Positions 28,909 through 38,374 of a DNA stretch of 64,000 nucleotides are shown here, piece after piece (positions within the stretch are counted from its first letter, which is position 1; each line of letters starts with the position of its first letter). The stretch is taken from positions 992,001-1,056,000 of the forward strand of contig NZ_AP022579.1 in the NCBI RefSeq assembly GCF_010731295.1. Reading direction: 5' to 3'. The stretch is from Mycolicibacterium boenickei. GTDB taxonomy: Bacteria > Actinomycetota > Actinomycetes > Mycobacteriales > Mycobacteriaceae. The position numbers and the translations under genes were made by a program. The notes below the pieces were generated by a model, which did no database searches, was not told where the DNA came from, and saw only the letters and a list, made by a program, of their open reading frames with translations.

Positions 28909-31900
28909 TCAGTCGATGAAGGCCGTGGCCTGTTCGGCCAGCCGGTCCCGCAACGTCGCGGCCGCCTCGCGGTAGCCACGTGCTTCGTCCGGGCGGCCCA
29001 GCGCGTCGGCGGCGGCGGCGAGCGCCTCGTCGACCGGGCCCACCATCAGCCCGTCCACCCCGAGCCCGGCGATCCGGCCGGAATACGCGCCCAGATCGGC
29101 CGCCCGGGCCCTGGCCTCCGCCAGATCGCCGAGCGCCACCGCCGCATTGACGCGCAGCACCGTGAACGGGAGCCAGAAGTACGCCCGCTCGATCGGCCTG
29201 CGGTCCCGCCACAGCTCGCGGGCCTCGGCGTCACGGCCCCGCGCGATGAGGGCCAGCACCGCGGCGTCGAGCGCGGCCACCGACACCTCGCGGTAGAAGA
29301 ACACCAGCTCGTCGGCCAGCAGGCCGAGATCCCCGAGGCAGAACTCGCCCGTCACGCGGCCCACCATCGCCAGCTTGGCCCCGTTGGCCGCACCGTTCTC
29401 CACCATGCGCGCGGCCAGATCGGTGTAGGCGCTCACCGCATCGTCCAAACGCCCTGCCAACAGGTGCATCCGGGCCCGGAACAGACCGAGCACGCCGAGG
29501 AGATGGACGAGCTGCCCGGTGCCTGCGCGGGCCACCGCGATGTCGACGTGCCGTTTCGCCGTCGCCAGATCGGAGCGATGGCCTGCCGCCAGCGAGAGCA
29601 GCCAGTGCGCCACCGCCTGATAGTCGGCCTGCTCGGTGGCCTCGGCGGTCCGCAGCAGTTCGGCGGCGGTCGAATCGCGTTCGGCATCGAGGTCCGGTCC
29701 CAACGCGCAGTAGGCCCGGACGTTGAGCGCCGTGCACAACAGCCGGCCCGAGGCACCCGGGTCCTCGGCGTAGGCCTGTCGCGCCAGATCGAGCAGTTCC
29801 GTGCTGGCGGCCAGTGCCCCGTCCGGGTCGGTGCCCTCCAGTTCCACGTACAGCGCCTTGAGCAGCCGGATCCGGTCGGCCACTGAGAGTTCAGTGGGCT
29901 GTCCGCTTCCGCTACCGGCCAGCATCTGGCGCAGCAGCCCGATCATCTGCGAGTCGGATTCGTCGTATTCGCGGTCCCGCCACACCAACGGGGTGTCCCA
30001 GGCGGTGAGGACCCGGACCGTCAGGTCGTCGCGTGACTTCCCGGTCAGCAGTTGCAGCGCGGCCTTCATCTCGATGCGCGCGGCGACGGCGTCGCCGGAC
30101 TGCGCCAGCGCGGAGATCAGCCCGCACCGGGCGGCGATCTCGTCGTCCAGCCCGTCGGCGCGGGGCAGCAACCGGCGGCCGGCCGCCAGCTCCAGCATCT
30201 GCACGGCGGCACGCCACTGCCGGGCGGCTTCCGCGTGGGCGCCGACGGAGTCCGCCTCCCGTGCCGCCTCTGTCGCGAAAGCCGCAGCAGTCAAGGAGGT
30301 TTCGGCGGTCGCCGCGGCGACGGCGTGGTGCGCCAGGGCAGCCGGGTCGACCGACCGGCCCGGCGCGCGGAGCAGCTCCAGCGCCGCGCCGTGCAATCGG
30401 GACCGGCGCAACTTCGAGGTGTCCTCGTAGAGCGTGTCGCGAACCAGCGCGTGGGCGAAGCGCAACCGGCCGGGCTCGGGCTCGTCGAGCAGGCCCAGCA
30501 GGACGGCCGGCTCCAACGCGTCGAGCAGGTCGTCGGGGTCGCTGCGGCCCAGTTCGGAAAGCAGGTCGACATCGATGTCACGGCCCAGCACCGCGGCCTG
30601 ACGCAATGCGGTGACCGTCTGGCCGGGCAGCCGGGCCAGCCTGCGCCGCAACACATCCCGCACCCCGACCGGCACCGACGCCCACACCGCGTCCGGACCT
30701 TCGGCCGCCATCAGCCTGGCGAGTTCCCGGACGAACAGCGGATTGCCACCGGTGCGCTCCCGCAGCAACCGCAGGGCCTCGCCACTGGCCGCGGTCATCC
30801 CGCAATCGGCGGCCAGCGCGGCGGTGGCCGCCGCGTCCAGCCCGCCCAGCATCAGGTGCGCCGCGGTGTGCACCGTCAACGCCGCGCGCGCCACCTCCAG
30901 TTCGCCCCGGTCCTCGGACGGCCGATAGGTACCGATGACCAACACCGGAAGGTCCTTGATCCGGTCGGCCACCAGCCGCAGCAGCTCCAGCGTCAGCCCG
31001 TCGGTCCGGTGCAGGTCGTCGAGCACCACGGCCAGCGGCTGCGCCTCGGCGGCCGCGCTCAGCACGTCGGCGACCGCGTGCCCCAGCCAGAACGTGCCTG
31101 GCTCGACGACGGCGCCGTCGTGCAGCAACGGAGCCAGCGCCTGCCTGTCGTCCGCAGGCGCGCCGCCGTCCAGAAGTTCCCGCAGCACCTCGGTCCAGGC
31201 CCACCCGGCCGGCGCGCCGTGCACCTCCGGACAGCGGCCGTGCACCGTCCGCCAGCCCGCTGCGCGCAACCGGCTCGTCGCGGCGGCCGCCAGAGTGGTC
31301 TTGCCGGATCCCGCTTCGCCCGCAACCCACAGCACGCCGCTGCCGCCGGTGACGACAGCGCTTGCGGCCGAGTCGATCTCGGCAAGTTCCTCGGCCCTGC
31401 CGTAGGCGGTGGTCTCCACCCGATCGGGGGACGCCAGCTCCGGTATCGCCGGTTGCGGCAGCGGGCTCGACGGCTCCAGATGGTCGGCCTGACACAAGAT
31501 GTCGCGTTCGAGGTCGCGCAGCGCCCGGCCGGGTTCCAGTCCCAGCTCGTCGACGAGGTGATCCCTGGTGCGCCGCAACACGTCCAGCGCGTCCGTCTGA
31601 CGTCCGGTGCGGTACAACGCCGTGGCCAGTACGGCAGCGGCGCCCTCCCGGCCGGGATGCGCGCGGACATGCCGTTCCAGCGCGGCGACGACGGTGCCGT
31701 ACCGGCCGAGTTCGACCTGCGCGGCGGCCTGGGCCTCCACCGCGCTCAGCCGCAGTTCGGTCAGGCGGGCTACTTCCGGTGCGGCCCACAACGCGTCGCC
31801 CGCACCCGCGAACGGGTCCCCCGACCAACCGGCCAGCGCCTCCTCCAGCAGACGCACGCGCCGCTGTGCATCCGATTCCTCATACGCCGCAGTGACTTTG

Positions 31901-32247
31901 GCTTCAAACTGCCAGGCGTCGACAGCAGCGACCGGCAGCCGCAGGCAATATCCCGGCGCGGCGCTGACCAGGATGCGGGCCGGGGCCCGCCGCTCACGCC
32001 CTGGCTCGAGCGCACGCCGCAGATGCGAAACGTAAACCTGCAGCGCCGACAACGCCTTGGGCGGCGGTTCGCCCTCCCACAGGTCGTCGATCAGCCGGTC
32101 GACGGACACCGTATGGCCGTGCGCGACCACCAACCGCGCCAACAACGCCCGCTGCAGCCTGGCCCCGAGATCTACCGGATCGTCACCGACCCAGGCCTGT
32201 ACCGGGCCCAGCACCCTCACCCGCACCAGCGGGTCATCCCCCGTCAT
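28909..32247 (-). CDS. SARP/AfsR-type transcriptional regulator with AAA ATPase and TPR region
   Basis: 1112 aa. The N-terminal OmpR-like winged helix (about 8-95: RVRVLGPVQAWVGDD ... HLRRAL) and bacterial transcriptional activation domain (about 100-245) are the SARP signature. An STAND-type ATPase follows with Walker A GEAGSGKTT near 310 and a Walker B-like VVLDDLH. The long C-terminal half is Ala/Leu-rich helical repeats, typical of signal-sensing arms. Its target genes are unknown. It stands alone between the hemerythrin gene and serS. Confidence 0.88.
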   Translation of the reverse strand: MTGDDPLVRVRVLGPVQAWVGDDPVDLGARLQRALLARLVVAHGHTVSVDRLIDDLWEGEPPPKALSALQVYVSHLRRALEPGRERRAPARILVSAAPGYCLRLPVAAVDAWQFEAKVTAAYEESDAQRRVRLLEEALAGWSGDPFAGAGDALWAAPEVARLTELRLSAVEAQAAAQVELGRYGTVVAALERHVRAHPGREGAAAVLATALYRTGRQTDALDVLRRTRDHLVDELGLEPGRALRDLERDILCQADHLEPSSPLPQPAIPELASPDRVETTAYGRAEELAEIDSAASAVVTGGSGVLWVAGEAGSGKTTLAAAATSRLRAAGWRTVHGRCPEVHGAPAGWAWTEVLRELLDGGAPADDRQALAPLLHDGAVVEPGTFWLGHAVADVLSAAAEAQPLAVVLDDLHRTDGLTLELLRLVADRIKDLPVLVIGTYRPSEDRGELEVARAALTVHTAAHLMLGGLDAAATAALAADCGMTAASGEALRLLRERTGGNPLFVRELARLMAAEGPDAVWASVPVGVRDVLRRRLARLPGQTVTALRQAAVLGRDIDVDLLSELGRSDPDDLLDALEPAVLLGLLDEPEPGRLRFAHALVRDTLYEDTSKLRRSRLHGAALELLRAPGRSVDPAALAHHAVAAATAETSLTAAAFATEAAREADSVGAHAEAARQWRAAVQMLELAAGRRLLPRADGLDDEIAARCGLISALAQSGDAVAARIEMKAALQLLTGKSRDDLTVRVLTAWDTPLVWRDREYDESDSQMIGLLRQMLAGSGSGQPTELSVADRIRLLKALYVELEGTDPDGALAASTELLDLARQAYAEDPGASGRLLCTALNVRAYCALGPDLDAERDSTAAELLRTAEATEQADYQAVAHWLLSLAAGHRSDLATAKRHVDIAVARAGTGQLVHLLGVLGLFRARMHLLAGRLDDAVSAYTDLAARMVENGAANGAKLAMVGRVTGEFCLGDLGLLADELVFFYREVSVAALDAAVLALIARGRDAEARELWRDRRPIERAYFWLPFTVLRVNAAVALGDLAEARARAADLGAYSGRIAGLGVDGLMVGPVDEALAAAADALGRPDEARGYREAAATLRDRLAEQATAFID

Positions 32248-32277
32248 CGTCCGCAGCTTTACTGGGCCACGGGGTGG

Positions 32278-33537
32278 TTACTTACCGGGCTCCAGCACCG
32301 CGGTGCCGACGAACGGCACCAGCGCGTCGGGGACGCGCACGCTGCCGTCGGGTTGCTGGTGGTTTTCCAGGATGGCCACCAGCCAGCGGGTGGTACCGAG
32401 CGTGCCGTTGAGGGTGGCGGCGATCTGCGGCTTGCCGTTCTCGTCGCGGTAGCGCGTGGCCAACCGCCTGGCCTGGAACGTCGTGCAGTTCGAGGTGGAG
32501 GTGAGCTCACGGTAGGTCTGCTGGGTGGGCACCCACGCCTCGCAGTCGTACTTGCGCGCCGCCGACGAGCCCAGATCGCCTGCGGCGACGTCGATCACCC
32601 GGTAGGGCACCTCGATGGCGGCCAGCATCTGGCGCTGCCAGCCGAGCAGCTTCTGGTGTTCGGCCTCGGCGTCTTCGGGCTTGCAATAGATGAAGCCCTC
32701 GACCTTGTCGAACTGATGCACCCGGATGATGCCGCGGGTGTCCTTGCCGTAGCTGCCCGCCTCGCGCCGGAAGCACGACGACCAGCCCGCGTAGCGCTTG
32801 GGGCCCGCGGACAGGTCCAGGATCTCGTTCGAGTGGTAACCCGCCAGCGGCACCTCCGAGGTGCCGACCAGGTACAGGTCGTCGGCCTCCAGCCGGTAGA
32901 TCTCATCTGCGTGGGCGCCGAGGAACCCGGTGCCCGCCATGACTTCTGGGCGTACCAGCACCGGCGGGATCATCAGCGTGAACCCGTTCTGCACGGCCAC
33001 CTGGGTGGCCAGCTGCAGCAGGCCCAGTTGCAGCAGCGCGCCGTTGCCGGTGAGGAAGTAGAACCGCGAACCCGACACCTTCGCGCCGCGTTCCATATCG
33101 ATCAGCCCGAGCGCCTCACCCAGCTCGAGGTGGTCCTTCGGGTTCTCGATCGCCCGCGGCTCGCCGACCGTGTCGAGCACCACGAAGTCGTCCTCGCCGC
33201 CGGCCGGCACCCCGTCGATGATCACGTTGCCGATCGCCATGTGGGCGGCGGTGAAGGCATTCTCGGCCTCGACCTGCGCGGCCTCGGCCGCCTTGACCTG
33301 CTCGGCCAGATCCTTGGCCTGCTGGAGCAGCGCCGGACGCTCCTCCGGGGTCGCCTTGCCCACCAGCTTGCTGGCGGCCTTCTGTTCGGCGCGCAGGTTG
33401 TCGGCCGTGGAGATCGCGGCCCGCCGCGCCGTATCGGCCTGCAGCAGCGCGTCGACGCGCGCCGGGTCTTCTCCGCGAGCCCGTTGCGACGCACGGACGA
33501 TGTCGGGATTGTCGCGCAGCACCTTGAGGTCGATCAC
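32278..33537 (-). CDS. serS: seryl-tRNA synthetase SerS
   Basis: Charges tRNA-Ser in the cytosol. 419 aa from a GTG at 33537 ([14 protein letters not shown]), the usual length. The N-terminal coiled-coil arm spans about 30-105. Class II motifs follow: motif 2 in [21 protein letters not shown] and motif 3 in [18 protein letters not shown]. The open frame extending to 33858 is spurious. It diverges from the septum-formation gene. Confidence 0.97.
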   Translation of the reverse strand: MIDLKVLRDNPDIVRASQRARGEDPARVDALLQADTARRAAISTADNLRAEQKAASKLVGKATPEERPALLQQAKDLAEQVKAAEAAQVEAENAFTAAHMAIGNVIIDGVPAGGEDDFVVLDTVGEPRAIENPKDHLELGEALGLIDMERGAKVSGSRFYFLTGNGALLQLGLLQLATQVAVQNGFTLMIPPVLVRPEVMAGTGFLGAHADEIYRLEADDLYLVGTSEVPLAGYHSNEILDLSAGPKRYAGWSSCFRREAGSYGKDTRGIIRVHQFDKVEGFIYCKPEDAEAEHQKLLGWQRQMLAAIEVPYRVIDVAAGDLGSSAARKYDCEAWVPTQQTYRELTSTSNCTTFQARRLATRYRDENGKPQIAATLNGTLGTTRWLVAILENHQQPDGSVRVPDALVPFVGTAVLEPGK

Positions 33538-33704
33538 GGGCGCAACCCTACTTTTTGAAGTGCGGCGACGTACATCTGAGGTGGTCGATCGAGATGAACC
33601 CGAGCGCCGCCGCCCGGTTGTCCGCAGGCGCCGGGCACAACCTCGCAACATTACAACCGCATCAGTTGTCACAGGGGCTGACACGCCTGTCACAATGGAG
33701 AGCA

Positions 33705-35153
33705 ATGTTGGAAGCACCCGAGCACCCCGAACACCCCGAGAGCGGGGACCTGCTCGCCGAACCCCAGCCGGACGCACAACCCGCGCGGGAACGGTGGTGG
33801 CAGAGTCTGGCCGCCGCGTCGACGCGACGCGCGCTGCTGCTGACCGCGCTCGGCGCACTCCTCATCGCCGGCCTGATCACCGCGCTGCCCCGGAGCGAGG
33901 GATCCAACTCCGGAGGCACGATCGCCCTGGGCCCGCGCGGCAACGACACCTTCAATCACGTCAAGCGTGGCGACTGCCTGAACTGGCCCGGCCGCAACCC
34001 CGACGCCGCCCACATCGTCGACTGCAAGGACAACCACCGCTTCGAGGTCGCCCAGTCGGTCGACATGCGGACCTTCCCCGGCAGCGAGTACGGGCCGGGC
34101 GCCCCGCCCCCGACCGTGGAGCGGATCAAGCAGATCAGCCAGGAGCAGTGCACCCCGTCGGTGCGCGGCTACCTGGGCCCGAAGTACGACCCCAACGGCA
34201 AGTACACGATCGGCCTGCTGTGGTCGGGTGAGAAGGCCTGGAAGCAGTCCGGTGAGCGGCGCATGCTGTGCGGCCTGCAGCTGCTCGGCCCCGGCGACAG
34301 CCAGTTGGAGTCCGCGGGCAAAGTGTCCGACGTCGATCAATCGAAGGTGTGGGCCGCGGGCACCTGCCTCGGCATCGACGCCGCCACCAATCAGCCCACC
34401 GACGTCCCGGTCGATTGCGCGGCGCCGCACGCCATGGAGGTCACCGGCGCGGTCAACCTCGGCGAGAAGTTCCCGGGCGCACTGCCCTCAGAGGGCGATC
34501 AGGACAACTTCATCAAGGACGCCTGCACCGCGCAGACCGATGCCTACCTGGCCCCGGTCCAGTTGCGCACCACCACGCTGGCCCTGAGCTACAGCACGAT
34601 CTCGCTGCCCAGCTGGTCGGCAGGCAGCCAGCAGGTGTCGTGCAGCATCGGCGCCACGCTGGGCAACGGCGGCTGGTCGACCCTGGTCAACAGCGCCAAG
34701 GGGCCGTTGATGATCAACGGGCAGCCCCCGGTCGCACCGCCCGACATCCCGGAGGAGCGGCTCAACATGGAGCCCATCCCGATGCCGGATGGCGACGAGC
34801 CGTCGTCGTCTTCGAGCTCGGGTTCGTCCGGATCGTCGTCTGGGTCGTCGTCGTCCGGATCGTCGTCGGGCTCCTCGGGATCGAGCTCATCGGGGTCGTC
34901 CGGGTCGAGTTCGTCGTCGGGTTCGTCGGGCTCCTCGGGCTCGGGTTCGTCGTCGTCGAGCGGCCAGCACATGCCGCAGTCGGCGACCACCGCCGCGCCG
35001 GCTCCCGCGCAGTCCAACACCTTCAACCCGCCGGCACCCGAGCAGGCCCCGGCCCCCGCGCCCGAGCAGGCTCCGGCACCGGCTCCCGACGGCGGGGCGC
35101 CGCCCGCCGGGCCACCGCCGGGTGAGCCGCTCCCCGTACCGCCGGGGCCGTAG
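33705..35153 (+). CDS. membrane-anchored septum-formation family protein with Ser-rich tail (Rv3835-like)
   Basis: 482 aa from the ATG at 33705, which has GGAG 4 bases upstream; the longer frame to 33555 is unlikely. A cytosolic acidic N-terminus, a single membrane helix (about 43-61) and two extracytoplasmic 'septum formation' repeats follow (residues 70-330), each with Cys pairs (GDCLNWPG ... [20 protein letters not shown] ... [12 protein letters not shown]). The C-terminal tail is a pure Ser/Gly tract (about 366-422), then Pro/Ala-rich. The role in division is inferred from the family name only. Confidence 0.85.
   Translation: MLEAPEHPEHPESGDLLAEPQPDAQPARERWWQSLAAASTRRALLLTALGALLIAGLITALPRSEGSNSGGTIALGPRGNDTFNHVKRGDCLNWPGRNPDAAHIVDCKDNHRFEVAQSVDMRTFPGSEYGPGAPPPTVERIKQISQEQCTPSVRGYLGPKYDPNGKYTIGLLWSGEKAWKQSGERRMLCGLQLLGPGDSQLESAGKVSDVDQSKVWAAGTCLGIDAATNQPTDVPVDCAAPHAMEVTGAVNLGEKFPGALPSEGDQDNFIKDACTAQTDAYLAPVQLRTTTLALSYSTISLPSWSAGSQQVSCSIGATLGNGGWSTLVNSAKGPLMINGQPPVAPPDIPEERLNMEPIPMPDGDEPSSSSSSGSSGSSSGSSSSGSSSGSSGSSSSGSSGSSSSSGSSGSSGSGSSSSSGQHMPQSATTAAPAPAQSNTFNPPAPEQAPAPAPEQAPAPAPDGGAPPAGPPPGEPLPVPPGP
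34799..34970 (+). repeat. (TCG/TCC)n low-complexity tract encoding Ser/Gly
   Basis: Some 170 bp of TCG, TCC, TCT, AGC and GGx codons give an uninterrupted Ser/Gly stretch. Trinucleotide repetition of this kind is prone to slippage in 3-base steps, which would change tail length without breaking the frame. Confidence 0.8.
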
Positions 35154-35156
35154 CCC

Positions 35157-35507
35157 GTGCCGGTGCGGATGAGCTCGCAGCGGTTCGACGAATTGGTATC
35201 CGACGCCCTCGACCTGATCCCGCCGCAACTGGCCGCCGCGATCGACAACGTCGTGATCCTGGTCGAGGATCGCGATCCCGACGAGCCCGAGATCCTCGGC
35301 CTGTATCGGGGCGTCGCGCTGACGGAGCGGGATTCCTGGTATGCCGGGTCCTTGCCGGACACCATCACGATCTACCGCGAGGCACTGCTGGATTTCTGTG
35401 ACAGCGAGGCCGACGTGGTCGATGAGGTGGCGATCACCGTGATCCACGAGATCGCGCACCATTTCGGGATCGACGACGAGCGGCTCCACGAGTTGGGTTG
35501 GGGCTGA
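35157..35507 (+). CDS. zincin-like metallopeptidase (Rv3836-like, DUF1025 type)
   Basis: 116 aa. The active site is HEIAHHFG followed by DDERLHELGWG, matching the minimal HExxHxxG...E zincin family found across Actinobacteria. It starts GTG 3 bp after the septum gene stop, so it is probably co-transcribed. A second start at 35169 (ATG) is equally possible. Substrate unknown. Confidence 0.85.
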   Translation: MPVRMSSQRFDELVSDALDLIPPQLAAAIDNVVILVEDRDPDEPEILGLYRGVALTERDSWYAGSLPDTITIYREALLDFCDSEADVVDEVAITVIHEIAHHFGIDDERLHELGWG

Positions 35508-35560
35508 TCCGCTAGGCGCGGCAACCGCGAATTGTCGGCCCGCGGTGCTATCAACGGGCT

Positions 35561-35761
35561 ATGACCATCCAGTGCCGGGAGTGCGCCGCCGGTCTGGAGC
35601 ATTGCCACGGCACCGTGATCCATCATGTCCGGTACCGCGCGGAGTGCACCGACGCCGGCTGCACCACCCCGGAAGCAGCGCACACCTTCAGCCTCGACTG
35701 CGAGGCGGTGGGCTGCCCTTGCGCCGATGAGAGCGCACCTTCGATCCGGCGGACCGGCTAG
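35561..35761 (+). CDS. small Cys/His-rich protein, probable metal-binding
   Basis: 66 aa. Eight cysteines (5, 8, 15, 29, 34, 47, 52, 54) and five histidines (14, 16, 21, 22, 41) are arranged as CxxC ... CxH ... HH ... C(x4)C ... C(x4)CxC, suggesting one or two structural zinc sites. Codon use is like its neighbours and its stop overlaps the converging phosphatase gene by 4 bases. I believe homologues are widespread in mycobacteria; function unknown. Confidence 0.7.
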   Translation: MTIQCRECAAGLEHCHGTVIHHVRYRAECTDAGCTTPEAAHTFSLDCEAVGCPCADESAPSIRRTG

Positions 35762-36447
35762 CCCATCGGGTCGGTCTCGGACGTCACGGCGTCCGTGACC
35801 GGTGTCGCCGCCGGTTCCGGGTAGAAGGGCGGTGTCGCCGCCGCCCATTGCACGCAGCTCCAGCGGCCGTCGGTGATCGGCGCCAGCACAATCGATTCCG
35901 TGTTGGCCAGGTGATGGTCGAGGGCGAAGCTGCCGTCGACGCCGGCCAGTACGGCCGCCACCAACCGGATCGCCGCGCCGTGGCTCACCAACACGATGTC
36001 GCTGTTGAAGTCGTGGTCGTCGAGGTAGCGCAGGCGCAGTTCGGTGAGCACCGGCACGTACCGGGCCAGGACCGCCTCGGCGTTCTCGCCGCCCGGCATC
36101 GGCACGTCCAGTTCGCCCCGATGCCAGCGCTCGTAGATCCGGTTGAACTCGGCGACGGCGTCGTCATCGCTGCGGTCCTCCAGTTCACCGACCTGAACTT
36201 CGTGGACCCCTTCGAATTCGAATGGCACGAGCCCGGTTTCGGAGCCGATGCCGGCAGCCGTCTGCGCTGCGCGCCGGGCCACGGAGTGGGCCAGGATCGA
36301 CGGGCGTTGTCCGAGCGTCCCGGCGAACCGCCGGGCCTGGTCGTGACCCAGGTCGGTCAGCTCGGCACCCGGCGGCCGGGTGTCCAGCCGCCGTGCGACG
36401 TTGCCGTGAGACTGCCCGTGCCGGACGAGTATCAGCCGTCCGCTCAT
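35758..36447 (-). CDS. histidine phosphatase (phosphoglycerate mutase family, Rv3837c-like)
   Basis: 229 aa. The catalytic LVRHGQSHGN motif is at residues 6-15, with the second His in LVSHGAAIRL. A member of branch 1, but not necessarily a true mutase; the M. tuberculosis homologue is annotated as phosphoglycerate mutase. It overlaps pheA by 4 bases (ATGA), so the two form an operon. Confidence 0.88.
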   Translation of the reverse strand: MSGRLILVRHGQSHGNVARRLDTRPPGAELTDLGHDQARRFAGTLGQRPSILAHSVARRAAQTAAGIGSETGLVPFEFEGVHEVQVGELEDRSDDDAVAEFNRIYERWHRGELDVPMPGGENAEAVLARYVPVLTELRLRYLDDHDFNSDIVLVSHGAAIRLVAAVLAGVDGSFALDHHLANTESIVLAPITDGRWSCVQWAAATPPFYPEPAATPVTDAVTSETDPMG

Positions 36448-37388
36448 GAGCCTGCCGTCCCGTCACGCAAACCCGTCAACCACCGTGTGGCCTCGTCCAG
36501 ACGCGGCGGGGGCGCACCCGCGCTCGCTCCGGTCGGCCAAGAACCCAGATATCGCACATCGGTACAACGTCTGTGTAGCGCTTTGAGTGCCTCGGCCACC
36601 GAATCGTCGTCGATGTGCCCGACGCAGTCGAGGAAGAACATGTACGTGCCCAGCTCGGTTCTGGTGGGCCGGCTTTCGATCCGGGTGAGGTCGATGTCGC
36701 GGATCGAGAATTCGGTCATCGCCGTGACGAGGGCACCCGGGGTGTTGTCGAGGCGCAGCACCACCGAAGTGCGATCGGCGCCGGTGGCCTGCGGCGGTGC
36801 GCCGGGCGGGCCGGCCAGGACGAAGCGGGTGCGGGCGTTGGCCTCGTCGACGACGTCGGCCGCCAGGATCTCCAGCCCGTACCGCTCGGCGGCCAGCCGC
36901 GTGCTCACGCCTGCGTCGGCGTTGCCCTCGGCGACCTCCTGGGCTGCGGCGGCGTTCGAGGTGGCCGGCACGATCGAGGCGCCGGGCAGATTGGCGGCCA
37001 GCCACTGGCGCACCTGTGCGAGCGCCACCGGGAAGGCGGCCACGGTCTGCACCGGCCCGCTGTGCCCGGGCCGGGTGACGATGGCGAATGCCACGTCGAG
37101 GGTCAGCTCGGCGTAGATCTGCAGGGGTTTGCCGACCGCCAGGCTGTCCAGCGTCGGCAGCACCGATCCCTCGATCGAATTCTCGATCGGCACGCACGCG
37201 TAATCGGCCCGCCCGTCCCGGACGGCTGCCAGGGCATCTGGGGTGCTGTCGGTCAGCACCGCGGTGAAGCCGGCCTTCGCGTCATCGGCTGCCGCCTGCA
37301 GGCCGGGCACCATCTCGTGGGCCACCATCTGCAATAACGCCACTTCGGTAAAGGTTCCCTCCGGACCGAGGTAGGCGATGCGCGGCAC
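36444..37388 (-). CDS. pheA: prephenate dehydratase PheA
   Basis: Converts prephenate to phenylpyruvate for phenylalanine synthesis. 314 aa, GTG start (MPRIAYLGPEGTFTE). The catalytic periplasmic-binding-like domain covers about 1-190, with the TRFVLAG segment at its end. The ACT regulatory domain (about 200-285) contains the ESRP motif that binds phenylalanine, so feedback inhibition is expected. No chorismate mutase domain, as in other mycobacteria. Confidence 0.95.
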   Translation of the reverse strand: MPRIAYLGPEGTFTEVALLQMVAHEMVPGLQAAADDAKAGFTAVLTDSTPDALAAVRDGRADYACVPIENSIEGSVLPTLDSLAVGKPLQIYAELTLDVAFAIVTRPGHSGPVQTVAAFPVALAQVRQWLAANLPGASIVPATSNAAAAQEVAEGNADAGVSTRLAAERYGLEILAADVVDEANARTRFVLAGPPGAPPQATGADRTSVVLRLDNTPGALVTAMTEFSIRDIDLTRIESRPTRTELGTYMFFLDCVGHIDDDSVAEALKALHRRCTDVRYLGSWPTGASAGAPPPRLDEATRWLTGLRDGTAGS

Positions 37389-37480
37389 ATCCCAACCCTA
37401 TCGGGTCAACGTCGGTGCGATCGGTTGATGACGGCCCGGCGGTGTTTCACCGGAGCCCTTGCCCACCACCCAGACCCCAG

Positions 37481-37504
37481 TTAAGTTAGGCTTACCTCAC
37501 CTAA
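37481..37504 (+). promoter_or_regulatory. overlapping IdeR iron boxes upstream of the DUF2470 gene
   Basis: TTAAGTTAGGCTTACCTCA (37481-37499) matches 16 of 19 positions of the IdeR consensus TTAGGTTAGGCTAACCTAA. A second, overlapping register (37486-37504) matches 13 of 19. The boxes end 30 bp before the ATG, a position suited to repression by Fe-IdeR. The M. tuberculosis homologue Rv3839 is a reported IdeR target. Confidence 0.85.
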
Positions 37505-37533
37505 TCAGCTCACCTAGTTTCGAAGGCGGCGAG

Positions 37534-38328
37534 ATGGCCATGACGACACCGACGACAGCCGAGCGGATCCGCAGCGCGTGCGCACGAGGCGGCGGTGCCA
37601 TGCTCGCGGTCGAGGGCATCGAACCGGTCGCCTCACCCGTCCACCACCTGCTCGACGACGGGTCGTTCGCGATCACCGTCCCCGAGACCAGCCCGCTGTC
37701 GGCCATGGCGATGTCGGCCGGTTCGGCAGGGGTCCAGGCCGTGTTGGAGATGACCGACTACGCCCCGCTGCCGCTGCGCGAACCGGTCCGCTCCCTGGTG
37801 TGGATCCGCGGCCGCCTTCAGCACGTGCCGTCGGCAGAGGTCGCCGCCCTGCTCGATCTGGTTGCCGCCGAGAATCCGAATCCGGCTCTGCTGCAGGTGA
37901 ATTCCAAGGCCCGGTCGGACGCCGAGCCTGATGACGACAACTACACGCTGATGCGCCTGGAGATCGAATCGGTGGTGGTGGCCGATTCCACCGGCGCCGA
38001 GGCGGTCGGCCTCGGTGCGCTGTTGCAGGCCCGCCCCGATCCCTTTTGCGCGATGGAATCCGGCTGGCTCCAGCACTTGGAATCCTCTCACCGCGACGTG
38101 GTGGAGCGTCTGGCCACCCGCCTGCCGATGACCCTGCGCCAGGGCCGGGTCCGCCCGCTGGGCCTGGACCGCTACGGCGTGCAACTTCGGGTGGAGAACG
38201 AGCACGGCGACCACGACGTGCGGTTGCCGTTCCCGAAGCCGGTCGACGACGTCACCGGACTGAGCCAGGCCATCCGCGTACTGATGGGCTGCCCATTCCT
38301 CAACGGTCTGCGCGCCCGCCGGATCTGA
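37534..38328 (+). CDS. DUF2470 protein, iron-regulated (Rv3839-like)
   Basis: 264 aa from the ATG at 37534 (a second Met lies two codons on). The C-terminal 80-90 residues match DUF2470, seen in heme-handling proteins, and the N-terminus has a split-barrel-like stretch (HHLLDDGSFAITVPE). Two overlapping IdeR boxes just upstream imply induction by iron limitation, which fits a role in heme or iron use. No heme ligand can be assigned with certainty. Confidence 0.8.
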   Translation: MAMTTPTTAERIRSACARGGGAMLAVEGIEPVASPVHHLLDDGSFAITVPETSPLSAMAMSAGSAGVQAVLEMTDYAPLPLREPVRSLVWIRGRLQHVPSAEVAALLDLVAAENPNPALLQVNSKARSDAEPDDDNYTLMRLEIESVVVADSTGAEAVGLGALLQARPDPFCAMESGWLQHLESSHRDVVERLATRLPMTLRQGRVRPLGLDRYGVQLRVENEHGDHDVRLPFPKPVDDVTGLSQAIRVLMGCPFLNGLRARRI

Positions 38329-38374
38329 CCCGCGGGCTCCGCCCCGCCCCCGACGCGCCATTACCGTAGCTTCG

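Noticed and set aside
30052..33558. 1168-aa plus-strand frame opposite the SARP gene and serS
   Set aside because: Antisense shadow; serS and SARP have full domain support.
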